NCBI GenBank assembly: GCA_011389865.1
Contig: JAABTL010000010.1
Location: 1 to 64,000, forward strand
DNA from: Trueperaceae bacterium
Lineage (GTDB): Bacteria > Deinococcota > Deinococci > Deinococcales > Trueperaceae
DNA: 64,000 nt
Direction: 5' to 3'
Shown: in pieces, positions 1 through 7,737 of the stretch
How positions within the stretch are numbered: the stretch's first letter is position 1
Layout of the letters: every line of letters starts with the position of its first letter
Translations under genes and position numbers: made by a program
The notes under the pieces: model-generated
Seen by the model: the letters and a program-made list of their open reading frames with translations, nothing else
The model's database searches: none
Told to the model about the DNA's origin: nothing

Positions 1-1
1 T

Positions 2-1270
2 GAGGTAGGCGGCCCCATCCGCGAGCCGAAGAAGGTCGCCGACCACATCGTGCGCCAGCGCATTGGGATCTGGGCCGTGCGGCAGTCGTGCTTCGGCCAG
101 GACGGCGAGCTGTTCCTGCGACTGCGCAACGAGTTCCCGGCCGAGCGCATGCGCTTCCTCGACTTCGATGGGCTCCCGTGGCCCGACGTGCGCTCGCTCC
201 TGCTCGGCGGGTTGCCGTTCGACGAGGCCGCCCGGCTCTACGTCGCCACGGGCGGCAACCTCGACTACCTTCGTGAACTCGTGCGGCTGCGCCCCCCCAT
301 GGGCTTCGGGCCCGATCTCCCCCTCCCTCAGCGCGTGCGGGCCGCCTACCTACTCGAGGCCAACGCCCTGCCCGATGCGACGCACGCGGTCCTCGACCTG
401 CTCGCGCTCCACCCCGGCCCACTGCCGCAGCCGTTGGTCGAGCGACTCGACATCGCCGACCACCTCGATGACCTGGAGTCGGCCGGCTGGCTCCGCTTCG
501 ACCGCGACTGGGCGTTCACGCACGAGACGGCGCGCCGCGTCACCGCCGGTACCGTGCTCGCCGGGCGGAGGGCGCACGACCACCGACGACTCGCCGACGC
601 ATTCGCCGCCATCGGACCGGACGCCACGATCGCCGCCGCGTACCACCGTACGGCGGCGGGCGGCGACGCGGCGCCGGAGCCGCCCGGCGGCCTCGGGGCA
701 TGGGCCCAGGCGCTGCTCGCCCCGCGGCCGCGACCGGATGACGGAGATCGGCCCGAGCCGGCGCCGACGCCCGTAGGCCACGAGCGCGCCATCCTGCTCG
801 ACCAACACCGGGGGCTCCTCGCCTCCGACGAGCCGGGGTGGTCGCACTGGGCTCGGCATCCGCAAACGTCCCAGCCGAGCCAGGCCGACTTCGGCCTCCC
901 CGATGAACGCTGCATCGTCTCGATCCAGATGCGGGCGTTCACGGAGAGCGCGTTCGGCATCGGCTTCGACGGCGATGCGTTCCCGCTACGGCTCTGGTTC
1001 CGGGGCGGGCCTAGCCCCGAGCGTCGCGTGATCTTCGTCCCCGATGCCGGTGATGCCGTGCTGCGCGACGGGACGCTGCTGCTGTCGTACCGCGCCTCCC
1101 GGGACGTCGCCTTCGTCACTCACCACCGCTCGCTGCGCGTCGAGAGCCGGGCGGAGGCCGGCGTCGTCGAGTTCCTGCTGCGGGCCATGGCAAGCCCACC
1201 GTCGTCGACTCGGACCGTCCCGGCGTACGACATCGTGGCGCCGGCCGCGAAGCCGGTGCACCCGCTCTGA
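2..1270 (+). CDS. 3' part of an AAA/STAND-like ATPase regulator (5' end outside window)
   Basis: The frame is open from base 2 to the TGA at 1268-1270, so the real start lies to the left of the window; the first internal ATG-type start would cut into sequence that looks coding. The visible part begins in what resembles the end of an ATPase core: an LPW..V..LL..GLPFDEA stretch followed by Y.ATGGN..YL.EL, the pattern seen where MalT-like or STAND ATPases pass from the nucleotide domain into the lid. About 150 residues of helical sequence follow, then a Pro/Ala linker, then a distinct C-terminal domain of about 130 residues rich in beta-prone segments that I do not recognise. Neither Walker motif is visible because they would be upstream. 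A role in signalling or transcription is inference only. Confidence 0.55.
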   Translation, partial: EVGGPIREPKKVADHIVRQRIGIWAVRQSCFGQDGELFLRLRNEFPAERMRFLDFDGLPWPDVRSLLLGGLPFDEAARLYVATGGNLDYLRELVRLRPPMGFGPDLPLPQRVRAAYLLEANALPDATHAVLDLLALHPGPLPQPLVERLDIADHLDDLESAGWLRFDRDWAFTHETARRVTAGTVLAGRRAHDHRRLADAFAAIGPDATIAAAYHRTAAGGDAAPEPPGGLGAWAQALLAPRPRPDDGDRPEPAPTPVGHERAILLDQHRGLLASDEPGWSHWARHPQTSQPSQADFGLPDERCIVSIQMRAFTESAFGIGFDGDAFPLRLWFRGGPSPERRVIFVPDAGDAVLRDGTLLLSYRASRDVAFVTHHRSLRVESRAEAGVVEFLLRAMASPPSSTRTVPAYDIVAPAAKPVHPL

Positions 1271-1352
1271 GCGAGCCGCACGCTGCGGGTCGGCGACGGG
1301 CTGTGCACGGTGCCGCACCCCTGATCCGGCCTCGGCGTGCGGGGACGGCCGC

Positions 1353-1865
1353 TCAGACGCGCCGGTTGCGCACCGCCCAGTCGGCGTCGGGGTCGTCGAT
1401 CTCGAGGCGCTCGACGCCGCCCGGGAAGCGTGCCTGCAAGGCCTCGTAGCTCGCGCGGTAGGCGGGATCCGGATGGCTCCACTCGTGAAGGTAGACGATG
1501 CGCTGGACGCCGGCCTGGGCCAGGCTGACGGAGCAGCCGAAGCACGGTCGCATCGTCGTGTAGAGCGTGCTCCCCTGGGTCCGGATGCCGACGCGGGCGG
1601 CCATCAGCAGCGCGTTGGCCTCGGCGTGCACGCAGATGCACAGGTCGTAGCCCTGGCCGCTGGGGAAGCGCTCCGGGTGGGCGCAGCGCTCGCAGCCTCC
1701 CTCGCTGCAGTTCTTCGCGCCGGCCGGCGTGCCGTTGTACCCGGTGGCAACGATGAACTTGTCCTGCACCAGGATGGCACCGACGCGGTTGCCGGTGCAG
1801 TCGGCGCGGGCGCGCACCGCCAGCGCGATCGTCATGAAGTAGGTGTCCCAATCCGGCTTCTGCAT
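1353..1865 (-). CDS. comEB: dCMP/deoxycytidylate deaminase (ComEB-like)
   Basis: The gene encodes a 170-residue zinc-dependent cytidine deaminase-fold protein expected to convert dCMP to dUMP for dTTP synthesis. The zinc and catalytic signature is complete: CVHAEANAL supplies the His and the proton-shuttling Glu, and PCFGC supplies the two zinc Cys. A Cys-rich segment (CSEGGCERCAHP) before the HAE motif is typical of the dCMP deaminase/ComEB branch rather than of plain cytidine deaminases. The start is the ATG at 1865; a longer frame exists upstream, but family-like sequence begins here and a TACGAT -10 box sits 6 nt ahead, which suits a leaderless message. It is convergent with the left-edge gene and divergent from hemA. 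Confidence 0.9.
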   Translation of the reverse strand: MQKPDWDTYFMTIALAVRARADCTGNRVGAILVQDKFIVATGYNGTPAGAKNCSEGGCERCAHPERFPSGQGYDLCICVHAEANALLMAARVGIRTQGSTLYTTMRPCFGCSVSLAQAGVQRIVYLHEWSHPDPAYRASYEALQARFPGGVERLEIDDPDADWAVRNRRV

Positions 1866-1871
1866 GCGGCG

Positions 1872-1877
1872 ATCGTA
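1872..1877 (-). promoter_or_regulatory. -10 box for comEB, leaderless type
   Basis: On the minus strand the sequence reads TACGAT, then six bases, then the comEB ATG. There is no Shine-Dalgarno in between, so transcription probably starts at or next to the start codon. The spacing matches similar boxes at clpP, fprA and ruvC. No convincing -35 was found. Confidence 0.45.
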
Positions 1878-1957
1878 TCGTCCGCGCGCCGCCGACCACG
1901 GCTGCCGCGCCGCCGACCCCGGCGGCCGGGCGGCGACCGCGGCGTCGAGCCATCTGC

Positions 1958-1994
1958 GTGACACTCTGGTGACAACCCGGGCGGCTCCGGGTTG
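1958..1994. promoter_or_regulatory. Candidate operator upstream of hemA: GTGACA direct repeat plus perfect inverted repeat
   Basis: GTGACA occurs at 1958-1963 and again at 1969-1974, one helical turn apart. It runs into a perfect 8-bp inverted repeat, CAACCCGG (1973-1980) and CCGGGTTG (1987-1994), with a 6-nt loop. The palindrome ends 15 nt before the hemA GTG, and a TACCGT hexamer at 1995-2000 could be a -10. It could be a repressor site, or an RNA hairpin at the mouth of the heme operon. The site lies between divergent comEB and hemA. Confidence 0.4.
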
Positions 1995-2009
1995 TACCGT
2001 CGGCGCTCG

Positions 2010-3203
2010 GTGGATGGGCTGACCCTGATCGGCGTCTCGCACCGGCGCGGCGGAGCCGACGCGCTGGAGGCCTACGACCGTGCGTACGCGACGGACCCAG
2101 TCGACGCGCGGCTGGCCGCGCTCGGCGTGAGGGCCTTCCTCACCCTGCAGACCTGCAACCGCCTCGACGTCGTGTGCGTTCGCCCGCCCGGCCTGCCACT
2201 GACGAGGCTGCGCTCGGCGTTGACCGCCGACGACGCGCCCCGGCGCCCGTACGCGTACGCGGGCGAGGCGGCGTTCGAGCACCTGGCCCGCGTCGCGGCC
2301 TCGCTCGATTCGCTCAACCCGGGAGAGGACCAGGTGATGCGCCAGGTGCGCGACGCACTGGCGGAGGCGCGGGCGGCTGGCCGCGTCGACGGCACCCTGT
2401 CGTTCGCCGTCGACGCGGCCCTGCGGGTCGCGCGTTCCGTCCGCCGCGAGGTGGCGCTCGCGCCTCGCGACACGTCGCTGTTCAGCCTCGCCCGGAGCGA
2501 GATCGAGGCCGTGCTCGCGGGCGCCGGCGATCACCCGCGGGCCCTGGTGCTCGGCGCGGGCGAGATGGCGTCCCTGGCCGTGCGCTCGCTGGCGGCCCAC
2601 CGAGCACTGCAACTGACCGTGGTCAACCGCGACGAGACGCGCGCCCGGGAGCTCGCCCGCGAGCACGGGGCGGCCCACCGAAGCCTCGCGGACGTGGCTC
2701 GCGCGCCACTCGACGCGGAGCTCCTGGTGTCGGCGATCGGAGGCGGACGCCGGGTCGGTGCCCGCTGGCTCGACCGCATGCCGTCGCTTCGGCTCGCCGT
2801 CGATCTCGGGATTCCGCGTACCATCGACACGGAGGCGGCGCGCATGCGCGGTGTCAGGGTCCTGGACGTCGACGGCCTGCGGTCGGCCGGCGAGACGCGG
2901 CGGCGCGAGCTCGAGGCGCGGCTGGGCGAAGCCGAGCGGGTGCTGCGGGCGGGCGTCGAGGCCGAGATGCGCGCGTGGGCAGAGCGCAGCCTCGCGCCGT
3001 CGATCCGCGCCCTGCAGGGGTGGCTGGAGTCGACGCTGGAGGGGGCGTTGCCGCCGGCCGAGGCCCGTCAGCTGGCGCGCCGACTGGCGTTCGTCCCGGT
3101 CAAGGGGCTGCGGGCCGTGGCGCGCGAGCACGGCGTCGCGGCAGCGCGCACCTTCCTCGCCGAGACGGGCCTGGATCGCCCTTGGGAGGTCTCCGAGACG
3201 TGA
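2010..3203 (+). CDS. hemA: Glutamyl-tRNA reductase
   Basis: HemA reduces glutamyl-tRNA(Glu) with NADPH to glutamate-1-semialdehyde, the first committed step of the C5 heme pathway. Of 397 residues, the catalytic Cys is at about 49 in LQTCNRLDV, GEDQVMRQV follows near 108, and the NADP-binding turn LGAGEMA marks the central Rossmann domain; the C-terminal half is the helical dimerisation arm. I chose GTG 2010 rather than TTG 1992 because it puts the catalytic Cys at the family position of about 50 and starts directly at GLTLIGVSHR. It is the first gene of the heme operon, and its TGA overlaps the hemC GTG by 4 bp. HemA is commonly the controlled step, which suits the palindrome just upstream. 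Confidence 0.95.
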   Translation: MDGLTLIGVSHRRGGADALEAYDRAYATDPVDARLAALGVRAFLTLQTCNRLDVVCVRPPGLPLTRLRSALTADDAPRRPYAYAGEAAFEHLARVAASLDSLNPGEDQVMRQVRDALAEARAAGRVDGTLSFAVDAALRVARSVRREVALAPRDTSLFSLARSEIEAVLAGAGDHPRALVLGAGEMASLAVRSLAAHRALQLTVVNRDETRARELAREHGAAHRSLADVARAPLDAELLVSAIGGGRRVGARWLDRMPSLRLAVDLGIPRTIDTEAARMRGVRVLDVDGLRSAGETRRRELEARLGEAERVLRAGVEAEMRAWAERSLAPSIRALQGWLESTLEGALPPAEARQLARRLAFVPVKGLRAVAREHGVAAARTFLAETGLDRPWEVSET

Positions 3204-4102
3204 CGCGCAGCAAGGTCAGGATCGCCACCCGCGCCAGCGCGCTGGCGTTGTGGCAGTCGCGCTGGGTGGCGGACCGCCTCGCGGCGGCAGGGCACGCCAG
3301 CGAGTTGGTCGAGGTCACCACCGTGGGTGACGCCTCGAGCGCCCCGCTGCGGGAGTTGGGGGTCGGCATCTTCGTCAAGGGCGTGCAGGAGGCCGTGCGC
3401 GAGGGCCGGGCGGACCTGGCGGTCCACTCGTTCAAGGACCTGCCGGCGGCACCCGCCGCCGGGCTCGAGGTCGCCGCGGTCCCGGCGCGGGCCGCCGCCC
3501 ACGACGTGCTGCTGCTCGGGCCGCGCGCCATGGAAGCCGTTCACGATGTGCTGCCGGTCGCGGCCGGTGCGCGGATCGGCACGGGCGCCGTACGCCGGGT
3601 GGCCCAGCTGGCGGCGCTCCGTCCCGACCTACGGCCCGTGGAGGTCCGCGGCAACGTGCCGACGCGCGTGGCCAAGCTGCGTGCCGGTGACTTCGATGGG
3701 CTGATGCTGGCGGCGGCCGGCCTCGACAGGCTCGAGCTCGACCTGAGCGGCCTCCACCGCGTCGACCTCGACCCCGCCGTGTTCCTGCCGGCGCCCGCGC
3801 AGGGGGCGCTGGCGCTCGAGATCCGCCGCGGAGATACCCTGGGCGACGCGCTCACCGACCTCCACGACGTTGCTGGCTACCCCCCGGTCGCCGCAGAACG
3901 GGGCCTGCTGGGCCTGCTCGACGCGGGCTGTCAGGTGGCCTTCGGCGCGCACGCGCGACGCGACGGTGCCGAGGTCGTGCTCGACGCCTGGTTCGAGGGG
4001 CTCCGGGCGCAGGGCCGGCATGCGACCGGCGAGGGCGCGGCGATGCTCGCCTTCGAGAACCTGGGCCGGCCACGCGGCGGCACCGCCGGGCGGGCGCCGT
4101 GA
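3200..4102 (+). CDS. hemC: Porphobilinogen deaminase (hydroxymethylbilane synthase)
   Basis: HemC joins four porphobilinogen molecules into hydroxymethylbilane, using a covalently bound dipyrromethane cofactor. The 300-residue product begins with the family opening IATRASALALWQS, contains AVHSFKDLP and the GxGAVRR type substrate-binding arginines, and carries the cofactor-attachment Cys at about 244 in DAGCQVAFGAHA. Start GTG 3200 overlaps the hemA stop as GTGA and has GGGAGGT 10 nt upstream. The C-terminus is a little Gly/Arg-rich but of usual length. The stop overlaps the hemD start by 4 bp, so translation is probably coupled through the operon. Confidence 0.96.
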   Translation: MTRSKVRIATRASALALWQSRWVADRLAAAGHASELVEVTTVGDASSAPLRELGVGIFVKGVQEAVREGRADLAVHSFKDLPAAPAAGLEVAAVPARAAAHDVLLLGPRAMEAVHDVLPVAAGARIGTGAVRRVAQLAALRPDLRPVEVRGNVPTRVAKLRAGDFDGLMLAAAGLDRLELDLSGLHRVDLDPAVFLPAPAQGALALEIRRGDTLGDALTDLHDVAGYPPVAAERGLLGLLDAGCQVAFGAHARRDGAEVVLDAWFEGLRAQGRHATGEGAAMLAFENLGRPRGGTAGRAP

Positions 4103-4794
4103 GGGTCGCCGTCACGGCGTCCGTCGGCCGGCTCGCGGGACTGGAGGCGCGCCTGCGGGACGCGGGCCACGAGGCGGTTCGAGCGCCGCTCGTGCGGACG
4201 GCACCGACGGCCGACGCGGGTGCTGCCGAGCGGCTGCTGGGGCTGCCGTGGCGCGTCTACCCCAGCCGCAGCGCGGTGGAGGCCTGGGTCGGGCTCGGGC
4301 TCGGCTTCGCCGATGGCGCCCGGATCGCTGCCGTCGGCCCCGGTACGGCCACCGACCTCGAGCTCGCGGGCGCCGACGTCGCGCTCGTCGCTCGCCCCGC
4401 GACGGCCGCCGGACTGGCGAGCGGCCTGCTGAGGCACCCCGCCGGGCCGCGCCCGGGTGACGCCGTCGGCGTCGTCCAGGGCGACCGCGCCCGCACGACC
4501 CTGGCCGAGACCCTCCGCGCCGCGGGCGTCGAAGTGCGTACCGCCACCGTGTACGGCAGCGAGGCCGTCGCCTGGTCGTTCGACGGCCGCGTCGACGCCG
4601 TCGTCCTCGCCAGCCCCTCGGCCGTCGCGGCCCTGCCGCTCGACGTCGGCGCCGCGGCGCTGTTGGTGGCGATCGGGCCGACGACCGCGGCCGCCGCCGT
4701 CCGCCGCGGATGGTCGGTGGTGCAGGCGGCCGAGCCCACGGTCGACGGTGTGCTGGGCGCGATGGCCCGCTGCGGCTGCGGGGGTGGACGATGA
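4099..4794 (+). CDS. hemD: Uroporphyrinogen-III synthase
   Basis: HemD closes hydroxymethylbilane with inversion of ring D to give uroporphyrinogen III. The family is poorly conserved in sequence. The call rests on position between hemC and hemB, length (231 residues), and the two-lobed Rossmann-like layout with VGPGTATDLELAG in the first lobe and an AIGPTTAAAAVRRGW segment near the C-terminus; the latter is the usual IGxxTAxxxxxxG hallmark. A YPSRSAVEAW segment occupies the usual TS(x)NAV position. Start GTG 4099 overlaps the hemC TGA by 4 bp and the stop overlaps the hemB ATG by 4 bp. The product ends in a short Cys/Gly tail (CGCGGGR) with no known role. Confidence 0.88.
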   Translation: MRVAVTASVGRLAGLEARLRDAGHEAVRAPLVRTAPTADAGAAERLLGLPWRVYPSRSAVEAWVGLGLGFADGARIAAVGPGTATDLELAGADVALVARPATAAGLASGLLRHPAGPRPGDAVGVVQGDRARTTLAETLRAAGVEVRTATVYGSEAVAWSFDGRVDAVVLASPSAVAALPLDVGAAALLVAIGPTTAAAAVRRGWSVVQAAEPTVDGVLGAMARCGCGGGR

Positions 4795-5822
4795 GCCGGC
4801 AGCCGCTGCGCCCCCGGCGCCTGCGGGCCACGGCCGCCCTGCGGTCGCTGGTTGCCGAGACGCACCTGGCGCCGGAGCAACTGGTGTGGCCCGCCTTCGT
4901 GGTGCCGGGCCGCGACCGCCTGGAGCCGATCGCGTCGCTGCCGCGCGTCGCACGGCGCTCCGTCGATCTCCTGCTGCCCGAGCTCGAGCGGGCGCTCGAA
5001 CTCGGGATCCGCTCCGTCATGCTCTTCGGCGTCGTCGGCGAGGACGCGAAGGACGCCGTGGGCTCGGCCGCCTCGGCGCCCGACGGCCCGGTGCCCGAAG
5101 CGCTGCGGGCCGCCAGGGCCGCCTTCGGCGACGACCTGGTGCTGATGACCGACGTCTGCCTGTGCGGCTACACGGACCACGGGCACTGCGGCATCCTCGC
5201 GCCGCCCCGCCCGGGCGGCAGCCACGCGCGCGTGCTGGACGGACCGACCCTCCCGCGCCTCGCCGCGATGGCCGTGCGACACGCGGATGCGGGCGCCGAC
5301 GTCGTGGCGCCGTCCGACATGATGGACGGCCGCGTGGCCGCCATCCGCGAAGGACTCGACGACGCGGGCCACGACGGCGTGGCGATCCTCTCCTACGCCG
5401 TCAAGTACGCGTCCGCCTTCTACGGTCCCTTCCGCGACGCCGCCGGCTCGAGCCCCCACGGCGGCATCGACGGCCATCCCGCCCCCAGCGATCGCCGCAG
5501 CTACCAGATGGACCCGCGCAACGCGCGCGAGGCCGCGATCGAGGTCGCGCTCGACGAGGCGGAGGGCGCCGACCTGTTGCTGGTCAAGCCCGCGCTCCCC
5601 TACCTCGACGTCGTCGCCCGCGTGCGCGCGCTCTCCGACCGACCGATCGTCGCCTACCAGGTTTCGGGCGAGTACGCGATGCTCGAGGCCGCGGCCGAGG
5701 CTGGCGCGCTCGATCGCGCGGCCGCGGTGCGCGAGTCGCTGACCGCCATCCGCCGCGCCGGCGCCGATCTCGTCCTCAGCTACCACGCGCTCGAGGCCGT
5801 CGCGCAGGGTTGGCTCCGATGA
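4791..5822 (+). CDS. hemB: Delta-aminolevulinic acid dehydratase (porphobilinogen synthase)
   Basis: HemB condenses two 5-aminolevulinate molecules to porphobilinogen. The 343-residue protein has the zinc-binding Cys-rich loop DVCLCGYTDHGHCG (Cys near 123, 125 and 133), so it is a zinc-dependent and not a purely magnesium-dependent form. Both Schiff-base lysines are present: K205 in YAVKYASAFYGPFRDA and K266 in LLVKPALPYLD. DMMDGR and the C-terminal YQVSGEYAM are also as in the family. Start ATG 4791 overlaps the hemD stop, and the stop overlaps the histidine kinase ATG, each by 4 bp. hemB is usually followed by hemL or hemE; here a two-component system intervenes. Confidence 0.97.
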   Translation: MSRQPLRPRRLRATAALRSLVAETHLAPEQLVWPAFVVPGRDRLEPIASLPRVARRSVDLLLPELERALELGIRSVMLFGVVGEDAKDAVGSAASAPDGPVPEALRAARAAFGDDLVLMTDVCLCGYTDHGHCGILAPPRPGGSHARVLDGPTLPRLAAMAVRHADAGADVVAPSDMMDGRVAAIREGLDDAGHDGVAILSYAVKYASAFYGPFRDAAGSSPHGGIDGHPAPSDRRSYQMDPRNAREAAIEVALDEAEGADLLLVKPALPYLDVVARVRALSDRPIVAYQVSGEYAMLEAAAEAGALDRAAAVRESLTAIRRAGADLVLSYHALEAVAQGWLR

Positions 5823-7015
5823 GGACGCGCCGGCCAGACGTGCAGAGCCGGCGACCGCCTCGACCGGCGAGCGGCGAGCGGCTGGGGACGCGCATCGCGT
5901 TCACGGTCATCGTGCTCTTCGTGCTGGCGCAGGTCGGTTGGTGGCTGATCTTCCAGACGCAGCTCCTCGACCGCGCGGCCGCCGAGCGCGAGGCGGCGTG
6001 GCAACGCGACGTGGCGACGGTCACGGCGCTCGTGGCCAGCGATCCGGGAGTCCTCGAAGGGTTGCTCGAACGCTACCCCCACCTGCGTCCGAGCGGGCCC
6101 CTGCCCGACGGCTCGATCGCCGTCGAGGTCGACCCGGCAGTGGCCGCCCGTCTGGCCGCGCGCGACGCGTCTGCGCGCCGGATGATCGCCTTCGAGGGGC
6201 CCTTCTTCGCCGTCGTCATCCTCGCGATGCTCGCACTGATCGCGGGTAGCCTGCGCGCCGAGCGGGAGCTCAAGCGCCGCCAGCAGAACTTCCTCAGCGC
6301 CGTCACGCACGAGTTCAACACGCCGATCGGGACCCTGCGCCTGCTGGTGCAGACGCTGCGCCTGCGGCGCACGAGCCCGGAGCGCACCATCGACTACCTG
6401 CGGCGGATGGAGACCGAGCTCGACCGACTGGAACGGACCAGCGACCACGTCCTCGCCGCCGCGCGTCTCGAGCAGGCGGATACGCCGCCCGTGCTGGAGG
6501 CCGCCGACCTCAACGTCGTCGTGCAGGGCCTGATCGGCCGGGCACGGGAGGGCCTGGAGGCGCGCGGGGCGCGGCTGACGGTGCACTACGGGCACGAGCC
6601 GCTGCCGGTATCGCTGGACCCCGACGCGTTCGCGCTGGTGCTCAACAACCTGCTGGACAACGCGGTGAAGTACGGCACGGGCGACGTCAAGCCGGTGACG
6701 GTGACGCTGCGCGGCGACGGCGATCTCGTGCGCCTGCACGTGGACGACGAGGGTCCCGGCGTCCCCACCGAGGAGCGCGAGCGCGTGTTCGAGCGCTTCT
6801 ATCGCGCCGGTGACGAACTCACCCGCGTGTCGGTGGGCGTCGGCATCGGCCTGCACCTGGTCAAGACCGTGACCGAGGCGATGAACGGCTGGGTGCAGGT
6901 CGAGCCGGGACCGGGCGGTCGGGGGAGCCGCTTCACGGTGGTGCTGCCGCGGCGGGTGACCGCGGACGACGCCGCGCCGGCGCTCGGCGGACCCGGGGCG
7001 GTGGCGAGCGCATGA
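5819..7015 (+). CDS. Membrane sensor histidine kinase inside the heme operon
   Basis: A 398-residue two-component sensor kinase. A first transmembrane helix spans about residues 26-46, a short extracytoplasmic loop of about 75 residues follows, and a second helix lies at about 124-142. The H-box has the phospho-acceptor H164 in SAVTHEFNTPIGTLRLL; the N-box is NNLLDNAVKYG, then DEGPGV (G1), ERVFERFYR (F-box) and a glycine-rich VGVGIGLHLVK (G2). There is no HAMP domain of normal length: helix 2 runs almost directly into the H-box. The periplasmic loop is too small for a classical ligand fold, so sensing may occur in or at the membrane. It overlaps hemB and the response regulator by 4 bp each. 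The context suggests it senses heme, porphyrin or redox state, as HrrS/ChrS-type kinases do; that is inference. Confidence 0.92.
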   Translation: MRTRRPDVQSRRPPRPASGERLGTRIAFTVIVLFVLAQVGWWLIFQTQLLDRAAAEREAAWQRDVATVTALVASDPGVLEGLLERYPHLRPSGPLPDGSIAVEVDPAVAARLAARDASARRMIAFEGPFFAVVILAMLALIAGSLRAERELKRRQQNFLSAVTHEFNTPIGTLRLLVQTLRLRRTSPERTIDYLRRMETELDRLERTSDHVLAAARLEQADTPPVLEAADLNVVVQGLIGRAREGLEARGARLTVHYGHEPLPVSLDPDAFALVLNNLLDNAVKYGTGDVKPVTVTLRGDGDLVRLHVDDEGPGVPTEERERVFERFYRAGDELTRVSVGVGIGLHLVKTVTEAMNGWVQVEPGPGGRGSRFTVVLPRRVTADDAAPALGGPGAVASA

Positions 7016-7737
7016 GTGCCACCTCCCCCCACGTCTTGGTCATCGAGGACGAGCGCGCCATGGCGGCCGTCTTGCGCGACAACCTCGAGGCCGAGGGCCA
7101 CCGCGTGTCGATCGCCGGTGATGGCCCCAGCGGCGAGACGGCCTGGGCGCGCGGCGACGCGGACCTGGTCGTGCTGGACGTCATGCTGCCGGGCATCGAC
7201 GGTTTCGCTCTGTGCGAGCAGCGGCGCGACGCCGGCGACCGCACGCCGGTGCTGTTCCTCTCGGCGCGTGGCGAGCCCGAGGACCGCGTTCGCGGCCTCC
7301 GCGCGGGTGGCGACGATTACCTCGCCAAGCCGTTCCACCTCCCCGAGTTCATCCTGCGCGTCGAGGCGCTGCTGCGCCGCTGCGGCTGGAGCGGCGGCAG
7401 CGACCTGCTGCGCTTCGCCGGCCACACCGTCGACCTGCGCGCGTGGACCGCCACCCTGGCGGACGGCCGGCAGGAGAACCTCGGCGAGCGCGAGCTCGGG
7501 ATCCTTCGCCTGTTGGCGAGCCGTGCCGGCGAGGTCGTGCGCCGCGACGACATCCTCGACGAGGTGTGGGGCGACGACGCCTTCCCCTCGTCGCGCACGA
7601 TCGACAACGTGGTGCTGCGGCTGCGGCGCCTGTTCGAGCCCGATCCGTCGCGTCCGGTCCACCTGCACACGGTGTGGGGGGTCGGTTACCGCTTCACCCT
7701 GGAGCCCGAGGACGGTTCCGAAGAGGAGGAACGTTGA
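7012..7737 (+). CDS. OmpR/PhoB-family response regulator, cognate of the heme-operon kinase
   Basis: A 241-residue response regulator with an N-terminal receiver and a C-terminal winged helix. The acidic pair is E12-D13, the phospho-acceptor is D56 in LVVLDVMLPGIDG, and the conserved Lys lies in YLAKPFHLPE. The winged helix has the usual ending GVGYRFTLEPE and RTIDNVVLRLRRL, so it should bind tandem direct repeats upstream of its targets. The GTGACA pair upstream of hemA is one candidate. It is coupled to the kinase (4-bp overlap) and its stop overlaps the hemE TTG start. Its encoding inside the operon it may control would allow feedback, but no binding evidence is visible. Confidence 0.94.
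   Translation: MSATSPHVLVIEDERAMAAVLRDNLEAEGHRVSIAGDGPSGETAWARGDADLVVLDVMLPGIDGFALCEQRRDAGDRTPVLFLSARGEPEDRVRGLRAGGDDYLAKPFHLPEFILRVEALLRRCGWSGGSDLLRFAGHTVDLRAWTATLADGRQENLGERELGILRLLASRAGEVVRRDDILDEVWGDDAFPSSRTIDNVVLRLRRLFEPDPSRPVHLHTVWGVGYRFTLEPEDGSEEEER

Noticed and set aside
1992..2009. TTG 1992 as hemA start
   Set aside because: It falls in the right arm of the palindrome and adds six non-conserved residues; GTG 2010 puts the catalytic Cys at the family position.
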